Part shown: positions 5,840-8,128 of the stretch, piece after piece
Layout of the letters: the number at the start of each line of letters is the position of its first letter
How positions within the stretch are numbered: the stretch's first letter is position 1
NCBI GenBank assembly: GCA_005879095.1
Contig: VBLM01000448.1
Coordinates: 1-8,128 of the forward strand
From: Deltaproteobacteria bacterium
GTDB lineage: Bacteria; Myxococcota; Myxococcia; Myxococcales; 40CM-4-68-19
Length of the DNA stretch: 8,128 nt
Direction of reading: 5' to 3'
Notes under the pieces: model-generated
The model's database searches: none
Seen by the model: the letters and a program-made list of their open reading frames with translations, nothing else
Told to the model about the DNA's origin: nothing
Program-made: the position numbers and the translations under genes

Positions 5840-6454
5840 GTGGAAGGAGTCCCGTACATCCGCTTCCTCGTGCCCGGCCTGGTCATGCTGGGGATCATCA
5901 ACAACGCGTTTCTCAATACCTCGTCTTCCTTGTTCATCATGAAGCTGCAGGGCACCATCGTAGATCTATTAGTGACGCCGCTCGCGTACGGCGAGATCCT
6001 CGCAGCGTTTCTCGCCGCGGCCACGACCCGCGCGCTGCTCGTCGGCGGCCTCACCTGGCTGACGGCCGCGCTCTTCGTCGGCCCGTACGTGCCCCATCCG
6101 CTGCTCTCGCTTGCAGCCGGGGTGCTGGTGTCGATCGCGTTCTCCGCGGCGGGACTGATCGTCGCGCTCTGGGCCGACAAGTTCGAGCAGGTCAACTTCA
6201 TCCCCACCTTCGTGATCACGCCGCTGGCATTTCTCGGCGGCGTCTTCTACTCGGCGGCGATGCTGCCGCCGGGGTTCCGCCTCGTGCTGCACCTGAACCC
6301 CATCTATTACATGATCGAATCGATGCGCTCTTCGCTGATCGGAGTGACTTCCGAGGAGCCCTGGGTCGGGTTTGCGGTGCTGATCGTGCTCGCGACCGTC
6401 CTCGTCGTGTGGGCACTCGTCCTGCTGCGGAGTGGGTACAAGTTGAGGAATTGA
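5840..6454 (+). CDS. ABC-2 type permease domain (YadH/NodJ-like), truncated, lacking first TM helix
   Basis: Sense coding resumes at about 5828 (RLREVEG); the first usable start is GTG 5840, giving 204 residues. Five hydrophobic segments are visible: FLVPGLVMLGIINNAFLN, LLVGGLTWLTAALFVG, LLSLAAGVLVSIAFSAAGL, FVITPLAFLGGVFYSAAMLPP and VGFAVLIVLATVLVVWALVL. The 'FLVPGLVM' and 'TPLAFLGGVFYS' blocks followed by 'LNPIYYMIESMR' are typical of ABC-2 permeases, which have six helices, so the N-terminal helix is missing. It would form the inner-membrane pore driven by the ATPase encoded just upstream. As the sequence stands the fused product cannot be made, and a five-helix fragment from GTG 5840 is doubtful. 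The stop (6452-6454) directly abuts the next gene's ATG. Confidence 0.8.
   Translation: MEGVPYIRFLVPGLVMLGIINNAFLNTSSSLFIMKLQGTIVDLLVTPLAYGEILAAFLAAATTRALLVGGLTWLTAALFVGPYVPHPLLSLAAGVLVSIAFSAAGLIVALWADKFEQVNFIPTFVITPLAFLGGVFYSAAMLPPGFRLVLHLNPIYYMIESMRSSLIGVTSEEPWVGFAVLIVLATVLVVWALVLLRSGYKLRN
6445..6449 (+). promoter_or_regulatory. Ribosome-binding site of the DJ-1/PfpI gene
   Basis: GAGGA, 5 nt before ATG 6455 and inside the last codons of the permease. With the stop and start codons directly adjacent (TGA-ATG), this points to translation coupled to the exporter. Confidence 0.6.
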
Positions 6455-7192
6455 ATGAAGCGGGCCCTCATTCCGCTGCCGGATCGCGATTTCGACGTCA
6501 CCGAGGTCGCGGTGCCGTGGAAGCTCCTGACCCGCGCCGGACACCGGGTCGTCTTTTCCACCGAGCAGGGCGGGACTGCGCCCGCTGCGGACCCGCTTCT
6601 CCTGACCGGCGTGCTCTTCGGCCAACTCGGCGCCGAGCCGGAGCCGAAGATGTTCTACGAGGAGATGACGCGCTCGCCGGAGTTCCAGCGGCCCATACCG
6701 TGGGCAGGGCTGCGCGCTTCGGATTACGACGCGCTGGTTTTGCCCGGCGGCCACGCGCCCGGCATGCGCCAGTATCTCGGCTCGGAACTTTTGCAAACGA
6801 AAGTTACCGGATTTTGGAATTCTGGTAAGCCCGTCGGCGCGATCTGCCACGGCGTGATCGTGCTCGCGCGCAGCAAACAGGACGGCAAGAGCGTCCTACA
6901 CTCGGTGCGTACGACCTGTCTCACCAAGCCGATGGAGCGCACTGCCTACTTCGTCACCGCCTGGAAATTAGGAAAATATTATCGAACGTATCCGGAGTAC
7001 GTGGAAGACGAGGTCAAATCCGTCCTCGACGATCCGGCGAAGCAGTTCACCCGCGGCCCGCCCGCGCTCGTCAAACGCGGCACCGACACCGACGACCGCC
7101 CCGCCTTCGTAGTCGAAGACGGCCGCTACGTGTCCGCCCGCTGGCCCGGCGACGCGTATCTGTTCGCAAAGAAAATGCTGGAGCGTCTCTAA
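6455..7192 (+). CDS. DJ-1/PfpI (type 1 glutamine amidotransferase-like) family protein
   Basis: A 245-residue cytoplasmic protein of the ThiJ/DJ-1/PfpI superfamily. Seen: MKRALIPLPDRDFDVTEVAVPW with the conserved acidic residue probably E17, the STEQGG strand-turn (35-40), an LPGGHAPGMRQY loop (96-107), and the nucleophile elbow VGAICHGVIVL with Cys131-His132. The length and the cap-like insert at about 45-85 resemble Hsp31/YDR533C-type members, which act as glyoxalase III, deglycase or chaperone, rather than the short ~180-residue PfpI proteases. The exact activity cannot be assigned. The gene begins on the base after the permease stop and has a good ribosome-binding site. A stretch around 6785-6830 and 6961-6985 is noticeably AT-rich for this genome, yet the protein stays in register. 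An unrelated VOC/glyoxalase-like gene lies across the hairpin; any link through aldehyde detoxification is speculation. Confidence 0.88.
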   Translation: MKRALIPLPDRDFDVTEVAVPWKLLTRAGHRVVFSTEQGGTAPAADPLLLTGVLFGQLGAEPEPKMFYEEMTRSPEFQRPIPWAGLRASDYDALVLPGGHAPGMRQYLGSELLQTKVTGFWNSGKPVGAICHGVIVLARSKQDGKSVLHSVRTTCLTKPMERTAYFVTAWKLGKYYRTYPEYVEDEVKSVLDDPAKQFTRGPPALVKRGTDTDDRPAFVVEDGRYVSARWPGDAYLFAKKMLERL

Positions 7193-7195
7193 AAC

Positions 7196-7327
7196 GTTCT
7201 AGGCACCCTGGTCTTGTTCTCGTTCTTGTTCTTGTTTGAGCTCTTGCGGCCAGTTCGAGAGCGAGCACTTGAGAACAAGAGCTCAAACGAGAACAAGAAC
7301 AAGAACGAGATTCGGGGTGCCTAGAAC
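7196..7327. repeat. 132-bp near-perfect inverted repeat (long hairpin) between convergent genes
   Basis: The outer arms are 13 bp perfect (GTTCTAGGCACCC at 7196-7208, GGGTGCCTAGAAC at 7315-7327). The inner arms are also 13 bp perfect (GTTTGAGCTCTTG at 7234-7246, CAAGAGCTCAAAC at 7276-7288). Between them, 7212-7233 pairs with 7289-7310 with one mismatch (7221/7301) and two G-T pairs; the few bases before the outer arm are imperfect and need a one-base bulge. The loop is 29 nt (7247-7275). The arms are built from GTTCTT/GTTCTC hexamer-like units. The structure fills nearly the whole 139-bp gap, starting 3 nt after the DJ-1 stop and ending 4 nt before the glyoxalase-like stop. A bidirectional terminator fits the convergent position. 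A palindromic mobile element (REP/MITE-like) is the alternative, weakly favoured by AAC on both flanks (7193-7195 and 7328-7330). Confidence 0.85.
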
Positions 7328-7331
7328 AACC

Positions 7332-7799
7332 CTAGGAGCGGCCGGCGGCCTTGGCGCGCTTCTCCATCTCGTCCGGCGGCACGTCCTCGACGTGCGTCGC
7401 GATGTACCACTTGTGCCCGAACGGATCGACGACGCCGCCCGTCCGATCCCCGTAGAACTGATTCGCCAGCGGCCGGTCGACGGTCGCGCCCGCCTGTACC
7501 GCCCGCGCAAACACCTTGTCCACGTCCTCGACGTAGACCATCAGCGAGATCGGCGTCCCTCCCGCCGACTTCGGCCCCCGAGCGCCCATCTCCGGATGCT
7601 CGTCGGCGATCATGATCATCGAATTCCCGAGCCGGAACTCCGCGTGACCGATCTTCCCGTCCGGCCCCGGCATCCGGAACGTCTCCTCCGCGCCGAACGC
7701 CTTCTTGTAGAACTCGAGCGCGCGCGCCGCGCCGTCGACGATCAGATAGGGCGTCACCGTGTGGTAGCCCTCGGGAATGGGCTTCACTTTCGCTGGCAT
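7332..7799 (-). CDS. VOC / glyoxalase-bleomycin resistance-like protein (PhnB-type)
   Basis: A 155-residue protein of the vicinal oxygen chelate superfamily with two beta-alpha-beta-beta-beta units. The first holds YLIVDGAARALEFYKKAFGAEE and GKIGHAEFRLG (H52, E54 as likely metal-side residues). The second holds ISLMVYVEDVDKVFARAVQAGA and ends in GGVVDPFGHKWYIATHVEDV. The pattern 'PYLIVDGAARALEFYKKAFGAEE…MPGPDGKIGHAEF' is that of PhnB/YdcJ-like VOC proteins, often annotated as glyoxalases, whose substrates are mostly unknown. The start at ATG 7799 is fixed by AAGGAG at 7805-7810, 5 nt away. The gene follows the unidentified upstream gene with only 9 nt between, so they are probably co-transcribed. 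It ends facing the DJ-1 gene across the long hairpin. Confidence 0.9.
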   Translation of the reverse strand: MPAKVKPIPEGYHTVTPYLIVDGAARALEFYKKAFGAEETFRMPGPDGKIGHAEFRLGNSMIMIADEHPEMGARGPKSAGGTPISLMVYVEDVDKVFARAVQAGATVDRPLANQFYGDRTGGVVDPFGHKWYIATHVEDVPPDEMEKRAKAAGRS

Positions 7800-7804
7800 G
7801 TGGG

Positions 7805-7810
7805 CTCCTT
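7805..7810 (-). promoter_or_regulatory. Ribosome-binding site of the VOC-family gene
   Basis: AAGGAG on the minus strand, 5 nt before ATG 7799. Its first bases are part of the TAA stop (7809-7811) of the upstream gene, so the two genes are tightly packed and possibly coupled. Confidence 0.7.
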
Positions 7811-8128
7811 ACTCCGCGGGCAAATCGCCCGGGACGCGGAGCACTACCACATGGGGGGCCACTTGTTCACCACTCCGGACCACGACCTGTGCAGAGCCGC
7901 CCACCCCCGCGCCTGAGACGAAGGCGGCGATCCCGTCGGTGCGCAGCGACGCCGCTCCGGGCGCGCGATATTCGAGGTGCCGCAGCCGCTCGTGCAGCGG
8001 CGACCAGGCAGCGCCGGAGAAGTTATAGGCCGAACCCGATTCGTTCGAGACCAGCAGCGCGCTCGCCCACTCCGCCATCGCGCGCGGCAGCGGACGTCCG
8101 AGCGCCTCCTCGACGCCCGAAACACCGC
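7809..8128 (-). CDS. Unidentified protein, C-terminal ~106 residues (runs off right edge)
   Basis: The frame is open from the right edge (first full codon at 8126) to TAA 7809-7811, so this is the end of a longer protein. An internal ATG at 8078 exists but is not a likely true start, since sensible coding continues upstream (GVSGVEEALGRPLPRA…). Visible are a helix-like PLPRAMAEWASALLVSN, a YNFSGAAW segment, and a final region rich in Val, Gly and Ser alternation (AAFVSGAGVGGSAQVVVRSG, then PHVVVLRVP), which looks like a beta-sandwich end domain. The 'W-A-x-A-L … Y-x-F … W' arrangement followed by a beta-rich tail recalls the C-terminal parts of some secreted M30-type metallopeptidase-like proteins. 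This is a weak impression and no catalytic motif is in view. It is upstream of, and probably co-transcribed with, the VOC gene. Confidence 0.6.
   Translation of the reverse strand, partial: GVSGVEEALGRPLPRAMAEWASALLVSNESGSAYNFSGAAWSPLHERLRHLEYRAPGAASLRTDGIAAFVSGAGVGGSAQVVVRSGEQVAPHVVVLRVPGDLPAE

Noticed and set aside
5830..6828. Long continuation of the exporter ATPase frame to 6828
   Set aside because: After 5829 the translation is Arg/Pro/Gly-rich with no domain, while the permease and the DJ-1 protein are read in other frames over the same DNA. It is an out-of-frame shadow created by the deletion.
5969..6850. 293-codon minus-strand frame opposite the permease and DJ-1 gene
   Set aside because: Antisense shadow rich in Arg/Glu/His with no domain; the plus strand carries well-supported genes.
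7209..7312. CRISPR array or tandem-repeat locus in the GTTCTT-rich region
   Set aside because: The units are 6-bp imperfect repeats without unique spacers and are arranged as the two arms of one hairpin.
7236..7916. 226-codon plus-strand frame starting in the hairpin and covering the VOC gene
   Set aside because: The N-terminal repeats come from the hexamer arms of the hairpin and the rest is antisense to the VOC gene with its strong ribosome-binding site.

Overview
This is a G+C-rich bacterial window (roughly two thirds G+C by eye) with compact, mostly co-directional housekeeping and accessory genes. I saw no tRNA, rRNA, CRISPR array, phage gene or transposase. Codon choice and gene content (Tat-type amidase precursor, type-5 uracil-DNA glycosylase, RRM protein, several SDR enzymes) suit a soil-type high-GC bacterium such as Acidobacteriota or Myxococcota. 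That placement is a guess, because nothing here is a phylogenetic marker.

Layout. Positions 1-4684 form a leftward (minus-strand) gene string. In transcription order it holds an RRM RNA-binding protein (4684-4274), a type-5 uracil-DNA glycosylase (4277-3588), an exported amidase (3601-1980, reading frame broken near its N-terminus), a FabG/PhaB-like reductase (1921-1115), a second SDR oxidoreductase (1088-69), and the first codons of a probable alpha/beta hydrolase (50-1). The first three genes overlap (4 nt, then 14 nt), and the others lie within about 60 nt of each other, so one operon or a few coupled units is likely. A 77-bp divergent spacer (4685-4761) separates this string from a rightward pair. 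That pair is an ABC-2 type exporter, in which the ATPase and permease appear to be naturally fused but are now broken by an internal deletion (4762-6454), and a DJ-1/PfpI family protein starting on the very next base (6455-7192). The spacer between convergent genes at 7193-7331 is almost entirely a 132-bp near-perfect hairpin made of GTTCTT/GTTCTC-like units. Beyond it, leftward, come a VOC/glyoxalase-like protein (7799-7332) and the C-terminal end of an unidentified protein that runs off the right edge.

The most notable items are: (1) the long intergenic hairpin at 7196-7327; (2) the ABC exporter, whose first transmembrane helix has been removed by a frame-changing deletion of about 50 nt; (3) the amidase, whose signal-peptide-bearing start is one frame away from its catalytic body; and (4) a recurrent AT-rich octamer, TTCGATAA/TTATCGAA, inside otherwise GC-rich coding sequence. 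Two broken genes in 8 kb could mean real gene decay or assembly/sequencing error. The sequence alone cannot decide. I do not see a convincing new multi-gene system; the hairpin is the best candidate for something undescribed.
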